Shown piece by piece: positions 11,191 through 22,467 of a stretch of DNA of 64,000 nucleotides. The notes under the pieces are model-generated. The model was not told the origin of the DNA and made no database searches. It worked only from the letters and a program-made list of their open reading frames with translations. This DNA comes from Gnetum montanum (lineage: Eukaryota; Streptophyta; Gnetopsida; Gnetales; Gnetaceae), in assembly GCA_015680685.1 (NCBI GenBank), contig MNCI01013908.1:178101-242100 (forward strand), in the 5' to 3' direction. The translations under genes and the position numbers were made by a program. Position 1 is the first letter of the stretch. Each line of letters begins with the position of its first letter.

Positions 11191-11289
11191 AACAAAGTAA
11201 GGTTAGAACTTGTAAGAAACTTGGAAACTTGGTTCTGCGCACCTCTTTGCCTTGTTCTGTCTTCTAGATTTCTGTTGCAAACTTTCACC

Positions 11290-12400
11290 CAAATCATGAA
11301 TCTTCGCCCTAGGCCGATTCGCAATTTTCATGGTGTTTCAACCATGATGGAGGTGATCAAAATGATCGATAGGACCAAAATAACCAAAGGGACCGTTGAG
11401 ACAAACAAGATCAAGGGTGTAGATGTTCAAAAGAGGCACATCAACATGAACAAAGGGGTAGTAGAGGGCATCATAAGCACCATGATCAAGGCCTTGATGA
11501 GCCTCTATTTGCTACTAAAAGTATGCTTAACATTATAGAGGTAGTTAGAATTCCAACAAGTCATATGAAAAATAGCCAGATCAAACGATTAGACATGAAT
11601 AATATTCCTTGATTTGAAGGAGGATATAACTTTGATCCACATAATCATCTTCAAGCTTTCTAAGATGCATGCGCCTTGCCACATAGAGAATGAGTGGCAA
11701 AAACTAAAGTTGTTTCCCAAGACACTTATCAAAGAAGCAGTAAACTAGTATTGATCCTTTGAGCCAGAATTTATCAAATGATGGAGTACCATGCTTGATT
11801 TGTTCAATGATAAGTATCAAACATACTCCAGAGTGTCTAACATAAGGAAGCAAATTCAAGGTGAAAACAAGGAACACATGAACCCTTGGATGCTGCCATT
11901 GGTCAATACTATGCCTTGATGCATAAATGTCCTCACCATGGTTATTCTCATTTGGTTCAACTTCACCACATTATAGATAGGCTTCATAATGAAACAAGAA
12001 AAACCCTTGGTGTCTATGCCCAAGGGCAATTACCAGAACTAATTGCCTATCAGATACAAAGATTAATAGAGCAAGTCGCTAAAGAGGAGGGTGAATTAAG
12101 AAAAAGAGAAGGTGTAGAAGAGTACAACCACAATCCTTCTATTCACAAGATGGAGGTTCAATTCTGCAATAGTGAGGACGAGTCCATATTTGATGAGAGG
12201 GTGAATAAGAAATCCTTGCCACTTCAACGATTCCAATCTAAACTTACAACCAAGGTTGATCAGTTACGAGACTCCATGGACAACAAATTCCAAGCTATTC
12301 TCAAAATTACTGAGAAGTTTAAAGAACAAAGTAGTGGGCATGAGCGTAGGAGGTGCAAGGAAGTTGAACTTGCATCTTACAAAGGTTAGGACAAGATTAC
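11290..12400 (+). pseudogene. Athila-like element 1 gag
   Basis: The N-terminal part, in broken frame, is Asp-, Gln-, Arg- and His-rich, then reads EPLFATKSMLNIIEVVRIPTS. This aligns with the second element (EEPLLAIGSMNNIREAMCIPT). Next come a NNIP-FEGGYNFDPHNHLQAF segment, EWQKLKLFPKTL and WSTMLDLFNDKY, the usual plant gypsy gag core. A later open frame (11886-12389) contains MHKCPHHGYSHLVQLHHIIDRL, a helical region and Lys/Glu-rich helices (LRKREGVEEY). Several stops, including three TAG and TGA in the core, break the frame. Confidence 0.75.
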
Positions 12401-13180
12401 TGTAATAGAAGACGTTGTCGACAGTAAATTAGATGATGATTGTGGGTGTGATGTCTATTAGTACGAACATCTTGAGGAATGTTGCCCTGTTATGTCACAT
12501 CTACAGGAGTCTGGGGTGTATGCCTTATATCCACAACTTACACAAAGGCAAACATCTAGAAGGTTACCTTATCCTCAAGGTAATCTTACGCAGTTTCACT
12601 AGCAACAACTGTATTATCCAAGTGGAGCTCCACCGCAACCATATGAACAATATCAACAATAGCAACAACCACAATGATGGGCGCTAGCACCACCAAGACA
12701 ACAGTACCCTTACTGGCAACCTCATCCATATGGTTAACACATGTAGCAACCCATGTCTCTAGGTGACTCCTTTATTCACGTTTCTAATTTCCAACCTTGC
12801 TACCACCCTTCAAATTATTACTGAGCTCATTCGCCACATGAAAGAAGGGATACTACCTCTTGTCCTTATCCTTTGCCTATCCCTGCACACACTTCTCCTC
12901 TAGTTGCATAGATACTACCTACTCCACCAATGCAAGGTGAACTACCCACTCAACCACAACAATGCCATGCTACAAGGGTTATTAATTTACAACCCAATCA
13001 TCAATCAAAGGGGTTGAATGCTTGATCAAAGAAAAGACCTTTCTTTTGATCCCATGGTCCACCTAAGCCTTCACCTACACTCGTGGTTGACAACCCTGCT
13101 CCTGCCTCTTCCTTCATATCAAATTTCTTTAGGCATCCTTCAAACCAAACTCTACCAAGGATCCATACCATAATGCTTAC
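12401..13180 (+). pseudogene. Gag-protease linker with zinc-knuckle remnant
   Basis: A cysteine/histidine motif (YEHLEECCPVM) near 12460 matches YEHPKGCCPVM in element 2, and probably derives from the gag zinc knuckle. The following 600 bases translate to a Gln-, Tyr-, Pro- and Ser-rich linker full of stops. No other gene is visible here. Confidence 0.5.
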
Positions 13181-13922
13181 TTACACTATGTCTAATTAGA
13201 TCCATATAGGAAACCTTTCCATGAAATTAGCTAATCCTAGAAGTCCTCTAATTTATTTGCATATTGTTGGGAACCAACTATGCAAGGCTCTTCTTGATTT
13301 AGGTTATGGTGTTAATTTGATTTCTCATGAGATGTACACTGCCTGGAACTTGCCTCCTCTCAAGAAGAGCAACATAAGATTAGAATTGGCAGACTACTCC
13401 ATCACTCTTCCATTGGGACTAGTAGAGGACATTGTGACCATTATCTATTGGTGGTCTTATCCTACTAACTTCTTGGTAATCAAGGTGGAGAACTACAAAG
13501 GGAATTTACTGATCATAATGGAAAGGGCATGGTTGAGCATCGTCAATGCAAGAATGGGCATCACAGATCTTTCCTTGAAGATATCTAAAGAAAATGCATT
13601 TGGAAAGATCAAGAAGAAAAGAGTTCCATGCATTGCGTATAGCAATATAGGGTGTAATTATGTGCAAAAGCTTTGGGCCAAAAAGCAAGCATTTATCTCT
13701 ACATGCAAGCAGTGTGCGCTAGAAGCCAAAATTCAAAGTTATCTATACGCAGCAGTCACAATACAAGAGGGCACCCAGTGGCTGATCATTGATTTTGAAA
13801 GCAACACACTTCGCATGGAACCAACTAAGAGCCTGACATGTGCATATGTCATGGGCACGGATGAACTCAAGCAAGTTCATCATGAGATGACACAAATGAT
13901 GATACTCACTGAGAAGAGTTAG
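13181..13922 (+). pseudogene. Athila-like element 1 protease
   Basis: Open frame 13221-13922. The active-site segment reads KALLDLGYGVNLISHEMY, where the expected D-S/T-G is D-L-G, a probable loss of catalysis. NIRLELADYSITLPLG and MERAWLSIVNARMGI follow, the latter corresponding to the ILGRxWL region. The last 80 residues are a linker leading toward RT. The element 2 homologue (35180-35720) has a different lesion at the same motif (DSR). Confidence 0.75.
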
Positions 13923-14039
13923 AAATTCCTAAAAAATTTAAACAAGAGTTCCTTAAGCTAAAAACGTTACTAGCTAGAATGGAATATGTATGTTTGAAGA
14001 ATGGGAAGCCAGTCATAATCAATGTAAGACTTGCTCTAG

Positions 14040-14990
14040 AACAAAAAAAGATGCTATTGAAAGTAGTTAAAAGATGGTTAGCAATTTTTACTTGGTCATA
14101 TTTTAAATTCACAGGGATTGATCATAGGATATGCCAACATCGCATCTACACCAACCTAACCATAAAGCCAAAATAACAGCCATAGAGGTGGTTGAACCCC
14201 AAATTAAAGCTAATCATCAAGGAGGAAATCGAGCAACTCCTCAAGGTAGGGTTCATCTATCCCATTTTGAATAGCAAGTGGGTTAGCCCACTTGTAATTG
14301 TGCCAAAGAAAGGTGGCAAGTGGTGGGTCTACATCGATTTCAGGCTACTAAACATGGCAACATTCAAGAATCACTTTTCATGGCCATTTGTTGACCAAGT
14401 GCTTGAAACAATATCTAGACATTGCTACTATAGTTTTCTAGATGGTTATAGTGATTATAACCAAATTCAAATTGCACCAGAAGACCATACAAAGACAACA
14501 TTCATGAGTCCCTGGGGGGCTTTTGCATATTGCAAGATGTCGTTTGGTCTATGTAATGCTCCTGCCACATTCCAACATCTAGTCCTGAGCATTTTTCAAC
14601 AGCAAATTAGTAGTGGTGTAGAAGTCTTCATGGATGACTTCTTCACCTATGGAGCTATAGTTGAACAAGGCCTAGACTACCTTGAGCAAGTGATGAAATC
14701 ATGTGTTGAAACCAACTTATGGCTCAATTGGCAGAAAAGTCACCTCATGGCCTAGGAAGGCATTGTACTAGGGCACAGAATCTCACAAGTAAGAATTCAG
14801 GTGGACCCTGAAAAAATAAGGGTCATCCAAGGAATAACCTACCAACCAAAAATAGTTAAAGATGTTTGATCATTCCTTAGACATACTGACTACTATCAAC
14901 AATTCATAGAGAATTTCTCCAAGATCACAAAACCATTGGTGGAGCTAACAAAGAAAGATGTTGCCTTCATCTAGACCACAGAATGTGAGA
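14040..14990 (+). pseudogene. Athila-like element 1 reverse transcriptase
   Basis: The frame contains LKLIIKEEIEQLLKVGFIYPI, SKWVSPLVIVPKKGGKW, YIDFRLLN, FVDQVLETI, YSFLDGYSDYNQIQIAPED, MSFGLCNAPATFQ and the catalytic VFMDDFF box at about 14623-14645, with both Asp of the YxDD-type motif present as FMDD. A TAG at 14753 ends the first open part. The thumb (GIVLGHRIS) and connection continue in the same frame with further TGA and TAG stops. Sequence and motif wording fit the Athila branch of Ty3/gypsy. Confidence 0.9.
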
Positions 14991-15039
14991 AAGCATTCCA
15001 GCAACTAAAAGAGAAGCTTGTAGAAACTCCAATCCTACA

Positions 15040-15430
15040 AGCACCCAACTAGTCCAGGCCATTCCATATCATGGTGGATGCATCAAATTATGCCTTGGGA
15101 GCTATGTTGATGCAGTTAGATGACAAGAAACTCCCATACTATATTCATTACACCAGCCAAAGCATTGCAGGTGCACAATTGAACTATACCACCATAGAGA
15201 AAGAATTGATGGTAGTGGTGTTTACTCTAGAGAAATTTAGATATTATGTGCTTGGATACAATGTGTTTGTGCACGCAGATCACAGTGCCATCCACTTCCT
15301 AATGAATAAGCCAATGGTAAGCCCTAATGTCATACAATGGCTGGTGATTTTGTAGGAATTTGATCTTACAATGGTAGATCAAAAGGGCACTAAGAATGTG
15401 ATCGTTGATCACTTGTCTTGGTTGTGATGG
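15040..15430 (+). pseudogene. Athila-like element 1 RNase H
   Basis: Reads MVDASNYALGAMLMQ, then GAQLNYTTIEKELMVVVF, KFRYYVLGY and VHADHSAIHFLM. After one TAG it continues EFDLTMVDQKGTKNVIVDHLS. The expected acidic residues are visible (D of VDAS, E of EKEL, D of HADH, D of VDHLS), so the active site is largely intact although the frame is not. Confidence 0.85.
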
Positions 15431-15689
15431 GACAACAAAGAGGAAGAAATCCCATTATCTAATACATTTTTTGATGAACTCCTCTTTACTGGGGCTATAA
15501 CTAAGCAAATGTCCAATGAGCCAAAATGGTATGATAACATTCTCACCTATCTTCTCACTTAGGAGATGCCACGAGGGTTGGACCACCAAAAGAAACAATA
15601 GTTTCTTCAATAGGTAAAGCACTTCATGAGATCAACGGACATCTCTACAAGGTGTGCGTCGATGGCCTAGTTCATTGGTGTGTCCTTGA

Positions 15690-16420
15690 TGCTGATCAAC
15701 TACACGTTCTCTGATATGCTCATGAAGGTCCTTGTGGAGGACATTATGTTGGGAGATGCACAACCATTAAAATCATGATGGCAAGGTACTATTGGCCAAC
15801 ACTCTTCAAGGATGCACACCATTACATCTACTCTTATGAGCGATGCCAACGAAATGATGGAATGATTGCTCAGATGAAGGGACCTTAATAAAGGATTCAA
15901 CCACTAGAACCATTTGAAATTTGGAGCATTGATTTCATGGGTCCCATCATGTCCATGTCAAATAGAAAGACATACATCATATTTACTATTGAATATTGTA
16001 TGAAATGGGTAGAAGCAACAATTGTCATTGATTATACATCCTCTACTACTACTTGGTTTGTACAAAATGTTGTAAATAGGTTTGCTATGCCATGTGCATT
16101 AATATCTTATAATGGAATTCATTTTATAGGCACTACTTTTTGGAAGCTCATGCAACGCTTAGGGGTTGAACATAAACTCACAACACCTTACCATCCCCAA
16201 GCTAATGGTCAAGCTAAGGTTACCAATAGGGAAATCACAAGGATACTAACAAGAACTATTAGCAAGTATAGGAAGGACTAGAGCACAAAAGTAAGTGATG
16301 CCCTTTGGGCTTATCGCTCAACTTGGAAACTTCCAATAGGCAACTCTCCCTATGAGCTTGTGTACAGCAAACTACCAACACTTTCTATTCAATTTGAACT
16401 TAGTACACTTTAAATAGCTT
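15690..16420 (+). pseudogene. Athila-like element 1 integrase
   Basis: The N-terminal HHCC zinc region is recognisable (HEGPCGGHY near 15720, with a CxxC near 15838 partly broken). The core runs from WSIDFMGPIMSMSNRKTYII to GQAKVTNREITRIL. The first catalytic Asp is present in SIDFMGP. The second is changed (ISYNG instead of ISDNG), and the catalytic Glu of GQAE is Lys (GQAK). Two of three DDE residues are therefore lost. A C-terminal segment with KVLYWNP-like text and a TPFxAMxIYKL motif follows to about 16760. Confidence 0.9.
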
Positions 16421-16872
16421 GTAACCTTGACCTTGACTTGAGTTGAGCCCAAAAAGAAAGATAGATGAATCTCAACCTACTAGAAAAAAATCAATTAGCA
16501 GCCTTATCATTTAATGAGTTGCACAAGGCCTATAACAAAAAATGTCATGATATGAAAATCAGAAAAGTCAAATTCGAATCGGGAGATAAGGTTCTCTATT
16601 GGAACCCCACGCACATACCTCAATGAACTAAGTTCCAAATGCTATGGGAAGGATGTTATATCATTTTTGAGACTTTTCCTTCTAGGGCCATGATGATCTA
16701 TAAACTTGAGAGCCTAAACAAAAAACAACTAGTCAACATCCAACAAATTAAACCTTTCCATGAGCATATGCCATTTAACACAACAAGCACCTCATCAAAT
16801 GGACAACCACGCTCCATATTTCAGATCTCCTCCTCTCAAGTTAGTCATGGGGGAGATGGCCAACCATGCTAA
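16421..16872 (+). pseudogene. Element 1 pol C-terminal tail
   Basis: After several stops, the frame reads KFESGDKVLYWNPTHIP, then FQMLWEGCYIIFETFPSRAMMIYKLES and KQLVNIQQIKPFHEHM. This matches the integrase C-terminal domain of gypsy elements (GDKVLl ... f.i.w.GPy.v). It ends at a stop near 16872. Confidence 0.6.
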
Positions 16873-17493
16873 TCATTTAAGCAATTTCTCAATTTTTTAA
16901 CTTTTTTATTTTACACATTTTTTGGTTTTTCAAATTTTTGTTTTATACATTGTTTGTTTTACATCTTTTTGTTTTCATGTTATTAATTTTTTCTAATTTT
17001 TGTTTTACACCATCATTAGTACATTTGATGTTTCTTGAATATTTTATTTCTTCGATATTTTTTTTCTTTGGTGTGATTTTCTACCTTTTTGTTAATAAGT
17101 GCCAAATAAATTCGTAATGCATTATTTGATGGTGGTATACACTATTTTTGTTATTTGATTGTTGGTGTCTAGTTTCTAGCTTTGAATTTTGTTACTAAGA
17201 ATTAGGACATGGTTTCTTTTTATGCAACAAGTAGTGAGTTCACAACATCCATCCATCCACAAACTCTATGGTTTTCCTTGTTTTGGAAACATGTAGTCCA
17301 TTTTTCATTAATAAAACTTTAATAAATTTGTGACTTTGGTAGTTTTTGGAATTGGAAAAGATTCAAAGGTTTGAATAGGGTGTGGCTTCAATGGAATTTG
17401 GTATTCTTTGTGCTTTTCTGTTTTCTTGAGTGCATGTGTGTTTCATGAATTTCCTCCCATTCCATGTCATCCAATAAAAGGAAGTTGAATAAG
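16873..17493 (+). other. Non-coding 3' tail of element 1, T-rich
   Basis: Very T-rich sequence (TTTTTGTTTT-type words) without a gene. Parts match the equivalent tail of element 2 (38.8-39.3 kb), so it belongs to the retroelement. Confidence 0.6.
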
Positions 17494-17742
17494 TCCTTGC
17501 ATGGTGTGGTTCTCATCCAAAAAAAAAAAGATGAGAATTCAAAGCATACCCCTTGGACAAAATAAATGCATACATCCTTGCATAGTGTGGTTCTCATCAA
17601 GAAAAGAAAAAAAAGAAGAAGATGAGGATTCAAAGCACACCCCTTGGACAAAACAAATGTATGTGTCTTTGCATGGTGTGGTTCCCATTTCAAGAAAAAA
17701 AATCAATGAAAATTCAAAGCACACTCCTTACATAGAATAAAT
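17494..17742 (+). repeat. Three-copy tandem repeat, units about 80-90 bp
   Basis: Units begin near 17494, 17575 and 17666. Each has TCCTTGCATGGTGTGGTTCTC, an A-rich stretch of variable length, GATGAGAATTCAAAGCACA and CCCCTTGGACAAAA. Length differences come mainly from the A-rich tract. No function is recognised. Confidence 0.85.
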
Positions 17743-19630
17743 ATGCTATAAGCACTGGTTATGGGACTAGTCCCCTCTAATTACAGCCCTTCCCTACTTA
17801 CTACTTCTTTTCTAATAAGGAATGGTGGTTGTTGTTTGAGAGCACTCTTGTGTCTCAGGGGATGGATTGGTCTTAGAATGTTGTTACGAAGTCACTAAAC
17901 GTGGTTGGTTTTGGTCTAGACTAAGGATGGATCCTATCAAGTCATTTAACCACAAAATCTACAAGGGACTTCATGTGACCATAATTAGAAATTCCATTCC
18001 ACTCTCTCTTTCATCCATCTATGCTTTCCATGTCTCACTTCACTATCGGTTTCATGTTTTGGTTTGATTTCGTGGTTTGATGTATTAGAATTGTTATTTA
18101 GTTTCTTCCAGGTTTTTGTACTTAATCTTCTATAACCATTAATCATCCTTGGAGCCCATGGACTCTTTGGTTTGAAGTTATGGAAGGGCATAAGAGGCCT
18201 ATGCCTACTTTGGTGAGGCCCCACTTGCATATCTTTTGGTTGAGTTAGTTAAGTTCTTTACCTCAAATTCTTTTTATTTGCCTCATTAATGACATCCAAT
18301 TGTACACATTTTCACTTCAATTTTAGTGAATTCTTCTTTTCATTGTTGTGAATTCTTATACGCTCTTCAAATATTTCCTTGTATTGAACTTTTTCAAATT
18401 TAATGGACCACTTAATTTAATTAACCCTATCTGTCAACCTTCTTGCTAACACTACTCAAGGAACCAATCAATCATAATCACAACATAGCTAAGTGTAACC
18501 ATTGACGAGACAAGGCATTTCACCACTTTGTGTTACACATTGCATATTAATTTATGATTTTGTTGTGATTGCAATGGGAAGCATGGACTAAAAGTAGGAT
18601 TATCTATACCAGGGTTGATGCAGCAGTACCATATAATGAGGACTATTCATGATCATTGGATCTCTTCTCTCTCTCTCTCTCATTCTTCCGCTACCAAGAG
18701 GTGTTGGATGTCAATGTTTTCCAGGGTGTTCACTTCTCTTATCATGAACACCCAATGTTGTAAAAATTGTAATTTTGTACACTTGGGCACAAAAAGTTTG
18801 TATGTCTGTTTCATTTGAGTTAGTTTGTGTGAGAGTCAATAATGTCATACCTATCCAAAACGGTTATAGAATGAGTGATAGCCAATAAATCAACCACATC
18901 TTCTTTGTTTCTCAATGTTATAATGTGATTCATTATCTTTTCAAAAATAGATATTTGTAGAAACATGCAATTAAGATTTTAAAATCAAAGCTAAATAATT
19001 TTAGAAGATATAGGTGTGTGAAGTTGTGCTATTAGAAGTGTTGCTATTTTTAACAACTTCAAAATATTTTGCTATAACTTTGGTTATTGACATCTTTTGC
19101 ATTGTTTATTTCCTTTTGGAATTGTAAAAAATTTTCAAAGATTCCCAAAAATATAAACTTGATCAACAAACTCTGTGGTTGAAAAAACTCAACTACCACT
19201 TTCAACTTTTATCGAGGTAATAACAGTTATGGTGGAATTGAATGAATAATTTACATATATGATTTTTATTCTATTATTCTTTAAAAATTTTATATATTGA
19301 TAATTAGTACAACTTTAGAAAAGTCTAAATAGATGAAGATAAGCTTGAGCCTTTAAGCTATAGTCCAACCATAATGTGTTCAAATTTATAAATTCCTTGT
19401 AAAAAATTTCAAACATTATAAATGCTCAAGCATTAAACATACTATGAAGCATAGATATAGCAATTATAAATCTCAAGTAATCATGAAAATGAATAAATAA
19501 TTAAGCACAAATCCTAACAACGTAACAATAGAGCATACTATCCTTTTTTATAATTTATTTAAGTCAATTCATAGGATAAAAAATTCTATTATATATCTAT
19601 GTCAATTTTTAGTGTTATCTTTGAAGTATT
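17743..19630. other. Intergenic, AT-rich, no gene seen
   Basis: No coding signal, RNA gene or clear element was recognised. A short CT microsatellite lies at about 18663-18682. The first part (17.7-18.3 kb) may still be retroelement-derived, but no domain supports that. Confidence 0.5.
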
Positions 19631-19639
19631 ATAATTTAA

Positions 19640-19805
19640 AAAAAAGCTTTATCTTTTGAATTAATGGCAAAGACCATGTGTATTGTTAGTAATTGTCTAG
19701 AATAACGATGAAGTACTTAAAACCTTTGAATGTAGAAGCTTTTAAGAGGCCTAAAAGATTCATGTAAACTAATTCAAGTAGTTTTGAATTTGTCTCTTGT
19801 GGCAT
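19640..19805 (-). pseudogene. Ty1/copia integrase fragment
   Basis: The minus strand reads LLELVYMNLLGLLKASTFKGFKYFIVILDNY, then a stop, then QYTWSLPLIQKIKLF. This matches the start of the copia integrase core (LELvHtDLcGPm...S..G.kYF..fiDDySRyTWv..l), including the first catalytic Asp position, here Asn (YMN). Only about 50 codons are recognisable. Confidence 0.7.
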
Positions 19806-20117
19806 TACATGAACTAGTATTCACTTTGCATTCAAACATTAATATATACTCATTTCATGAAATTAAAGTAAGAGCAATGTCCTAGTCTTATACGTCAAAG
19901 AGTTATAGATTTCTTATAAGTATAGACATGGAAATGAAACTAGAGTAAGATCAATGTCTCAATCTTAAATATACTAATATTTTGGATGTTGGAATGCCAA
20001 AATAATTATAATTTTGTCCAAGAGGCCAACTCGTCTCGTAGGATAAGGGGGGAGGAGGGAGTGCATTTGTTGCCCTCCACGTCACGCACCACGTAAGATC
20101 CCATGAAATGGGAAAAA

Positions 20118-20207
20118 ACATGAACCGAAGAGCCATACCTTTTCGTATTCTCATTGCACAGAATGTGAACCAAAGAGCCATAGCTTTTCATATTCCTGCT
20201 ACACATA
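20118..20207 (+). repeat. 45-bp tandem duplication
   Basis: Two adjacent copies of a unit beginning with GAACCRAAGAGCCATA (near 20122 and 20167) differ by a few bases. They lie just upstream of the subtilase remnant. Confidence 0.8.
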
Positions 20208-20301
20208 TAAAAAGGCCAAACGCAACCAAATGCAGAATGGAAATGGGAATGGGAATGAGAATTTCATTTCCATTTTGTCTCCATCTCCATTTGCAACTAC
20301 T

Positions 20302-20520
20302 GTTGAGGCCACCTAGCCCAATCGAACCAGCTTCAATGATGCCAACTTCAAAGCTCTACCAGAGTGCTGGAAAGGCACCTATGATGGTGGCCCATGCTTC
20401 AGCTACAATAACAAGCTCATTGGCATGCGCTTCTTCAACCAAGGTAGCAATAAGGCAGTAGGCCAATCGACCCTTGCTGCATCCTTGCTTAACACCGAGG
20501 GCCACAACATGCACATATCA
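20302..20520 (+). pseudogene. Plant subtilase (S8 serine protease) exon remnant
   Basis: The frame reads, after a TAG at 20314, PNRTSFNDANFKALPECWKG, then GPCFSYNNKLIGMRFFNQG and, at the end, NTEGHNMH. These match the plant subtilase stretch between the catalytic Asp and His: WPES.SF.D....P..WKG.C..G..F....CN.KLIGAR.F..G ... D..GHGTH. The catalytic His region is mutated (GHNMH for GHGTH). The Asp motif would lie upstream of 20302 and is not visible. It is an isolated fragment of about 70 codons, probably a dead exon or a piece carried by a transposon. Confidence 0.8.
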
Positions 20521-21878
20521 TTGACAATCATAATACAATTTTTATTATAATAACTAAAAGATCCCTTCATTTAGGTTTCTTTTTTTTTGGATAAAATTTA
20601 TATATGAATTAGGCTAATATGTTTCTTGAGTAGCTTTGTTTGAATGTATGTTTTAAGCATAAATTTTGTAGGTAGGGGCAGGATGAGGGGTAGAGCCAGA
20701 GGCATTCAAGGAAAAATGGTAATGGCTACAGTTAAAGCTACAGCTTGAGGGGAAGAGTCTTCTAAAGTTTCTATGTCAACAATAGCCTTTGGTTATTGGA
20801 ATCTCTTTCTAGAAACAAACATTCTGCCAGTCTTTTTATGTGTGTTTTTGTTAATTTTTTATAGTGAATTGTAACATTTTGAACATTACATTTTGATGAT
20901 TTTGTGCAATTTTCATAGTTTCACTTTAAGCTGAGCTCTTCTGTCATTAATACTTAGCATGCCTTCCTATACATTTGCATTCCCAATGCAAAAACATTCC
21001 AAAGTTTGGTTCTATTCTTTTTTCAATGCTTTCTAGAGTGGCAGGGAATTCTGAAATTGTAATTTTTTGCTACTATCTTGAGTAATCTTCTTTTGCTACA
21101 CCCTTTTTCAATGTAAAGGAACATTTTTAAGTTCATGTTCTCTTTATCTCATTGTATATTTCATTAGGTTTTATCATTTCTATGGTTGTGCTTTGAAATT
21201 CAGCAGTTACCATGGAGTAGATGCATTCAGTTGTTACGATTGTGATTGCTTTTTCATTTGCAATATGCATTTTAATAAAATGCAAAAGCATTATCATTTT
21301 TGCTAGCACATGAAAATTATTAGCCAATTTGAGATGTCGGCCTGACTTTGGTCATAATTTTAGTAATTTTTTCTGCTTATTGGGAGGACTTAAAGAGTTC
21401 AAATTTGATAATTTCTTCTTACCTTCTTGCATGTAGTGAGGCCTTTTCTTTATATACATATTCTTTAATTGATAGAATCTAATGGATGATATGGTTGTTA
21501 ACCTAGTAGAGTTTAAAAACGAGAACTTTTGCACCTCTAGCAACCTAGACCCTAGGAAGATCTCTGGCAAGATTATGCTGTGATGATCCTAGCTAATGTC
21601 GAGGAAAATGATGACGAGCTCTCTGCTGATGCACATGTCTTGCCATAATCATAAATAACCAATTATTTATAAATCTTCCCTAGCCAAAGAGTTACTGCAG
21701 GGGAGCCAATGATTATATTTATTTCGGTTATTCATAATCTCGGTTATATATAATGATATATTTATAATCATAAACATAAATAATTATAAACATTTCATCA
21801 TAAATAAAGTTGGTTATTTATAATCATTTCATTATATATATCTTATGGATAATGCTAACCGAGATATAATCATTATAG
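20521..21878. other. Intergenic, no gene seen
   Basis: AT-rich sequence up to the assembly gap. Nothing coding is supported. The last 200 bases are dense in TTATAATCAT/ATGATTATAA words and could form hairpins. Confidence 0.5.
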
Positions 21879-22256
21879 NNNNNNNNNNNNNNNNNNNNNN
21901 NNNNNNNNNNNNNNNNNNNNNNNNNNNNNNNNNNNNNNNNNNNNNNNNNNNNNNNNNNNNNNNNNNNNNNNNNNNNNNNNNNNNNNNNNNNNNNNNNNNN
22001 NNNNNNNNNNNNNNNNNNNNNNNNNNNNNNNNNNNNNNNNNNNNNNNNNNNNNNNNNNNNNNNNNNNNNNNNNNNNNNNNNNNNNNNNNNNNNNNNNNNN
22101 NNNNNNNNNNNNNNNNNNNNNNNNNNNNNNNNNNNNNNNNNNNNNNNNNNNNNNNNNNNNNNNNNNNNNNNNNNNNNNNNNNNNNNNNNNNNNNNNNNNN
22201 NNNNNNNNNNNNNNNNNNNNNNNNNNNNNNNNNNNNNNNNNNNNNNNNNNNNNNNN
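21879..22256. other. Assembly gap (378 N)
   Basis: All positions are N. ORFs spanning it are artefacts. Flanking sequence on both sides is rich in TAATCAT/ATGATTA words, suggesting that a repeat caused the gap. Confidence 1.
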
Positions 22257-22467
22257 TAACATTTATTGGATTCCACAATAATTATGATATAATAATTATG
22301 AATGAGGTGTTAGCATCATTCATATCTTGTCCATTGTAACAATAATGTCAATATACAAAAGCCTGTGATATAATAATAACATTATTTATGCATTTGTAAC
22401 GTGATTTTTTATATCTCCACGACTGAATATGCATTACAAATATATGTTGCAATGCCAATTTATTTTG

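Larger units (their letters stand above)
1..11215 (-). mobile_element. Tat-like Ty3/gypsy retrotransposon, decayed and cut by the left edge
   Basis: Read on the minus strand, the order is an LTR-like region (about 9.56-11.2 kb), gag with a zinc knuckle, retropepsin, then the N-terminal part of reverse transcriptase, which runs off at position 1. The remaining RT, RNase H, integrase and 3' LTR would lie outside the window. The RT text and its lead-in (an AWSYEDM motif and a PKK-containing RT start) resemble the Tat branch of plant gypsy elements; this is family knowledge applied by eye. A plus-strand eight-exon gene separates protease from RT, which is not the usual contiguous gag-pro-pol layout. 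The right boundary near 11.2 kb is inferred from where the gag of the next element begins, not from a mapped LTR end. Confidence 0.75.
9560..11215 (-). repeat. Probable 5' LTR of the Tat-like element (boundaries approximate)
   Basis: Non-coding stretch immediately upstream (minus sense) of gag. It holds a TATA box on the minus strand and, upstream of that, an array of GCGTAA/TTACGC inverted motifs. That order suits U3, TATA, R and U5. The second LTR is outside the window, so ends and identity cannot be confirmed. No convincing tRNA primer-binding site was found at the gag-proximal border. Confidence 0.45.
11281..17400 (+). mobile_element. Athila-like Ty3/gypsy element 1, no LTRs recognised
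   Basis: Gag, protease, RT, RNase H and integrase occur in the standard gypsy order on the plus strand, all related to the complete element at 31204-44850. The shared 3' non-coding tail extends to about 17400: an AATAAAAC...AATAAAT segment near 17309 matches 39199, and a GGTGTG...CAA.GG.ATTTG segment near 17375 matches 39275. Neither LTR nor the 3' extra ORF of the second element is present. Its 5' end is cut close to the LTR-like end of the Tat-like element, which suggests insertion or rearrangement there. Many in-frame stops make it inactive. Confidence 0.85.

Noticed and set aside
21824-22339. Four ORFs across the N run
   Set aside because: They consist almost wholly of unknown bases and are artefacts of the gap.
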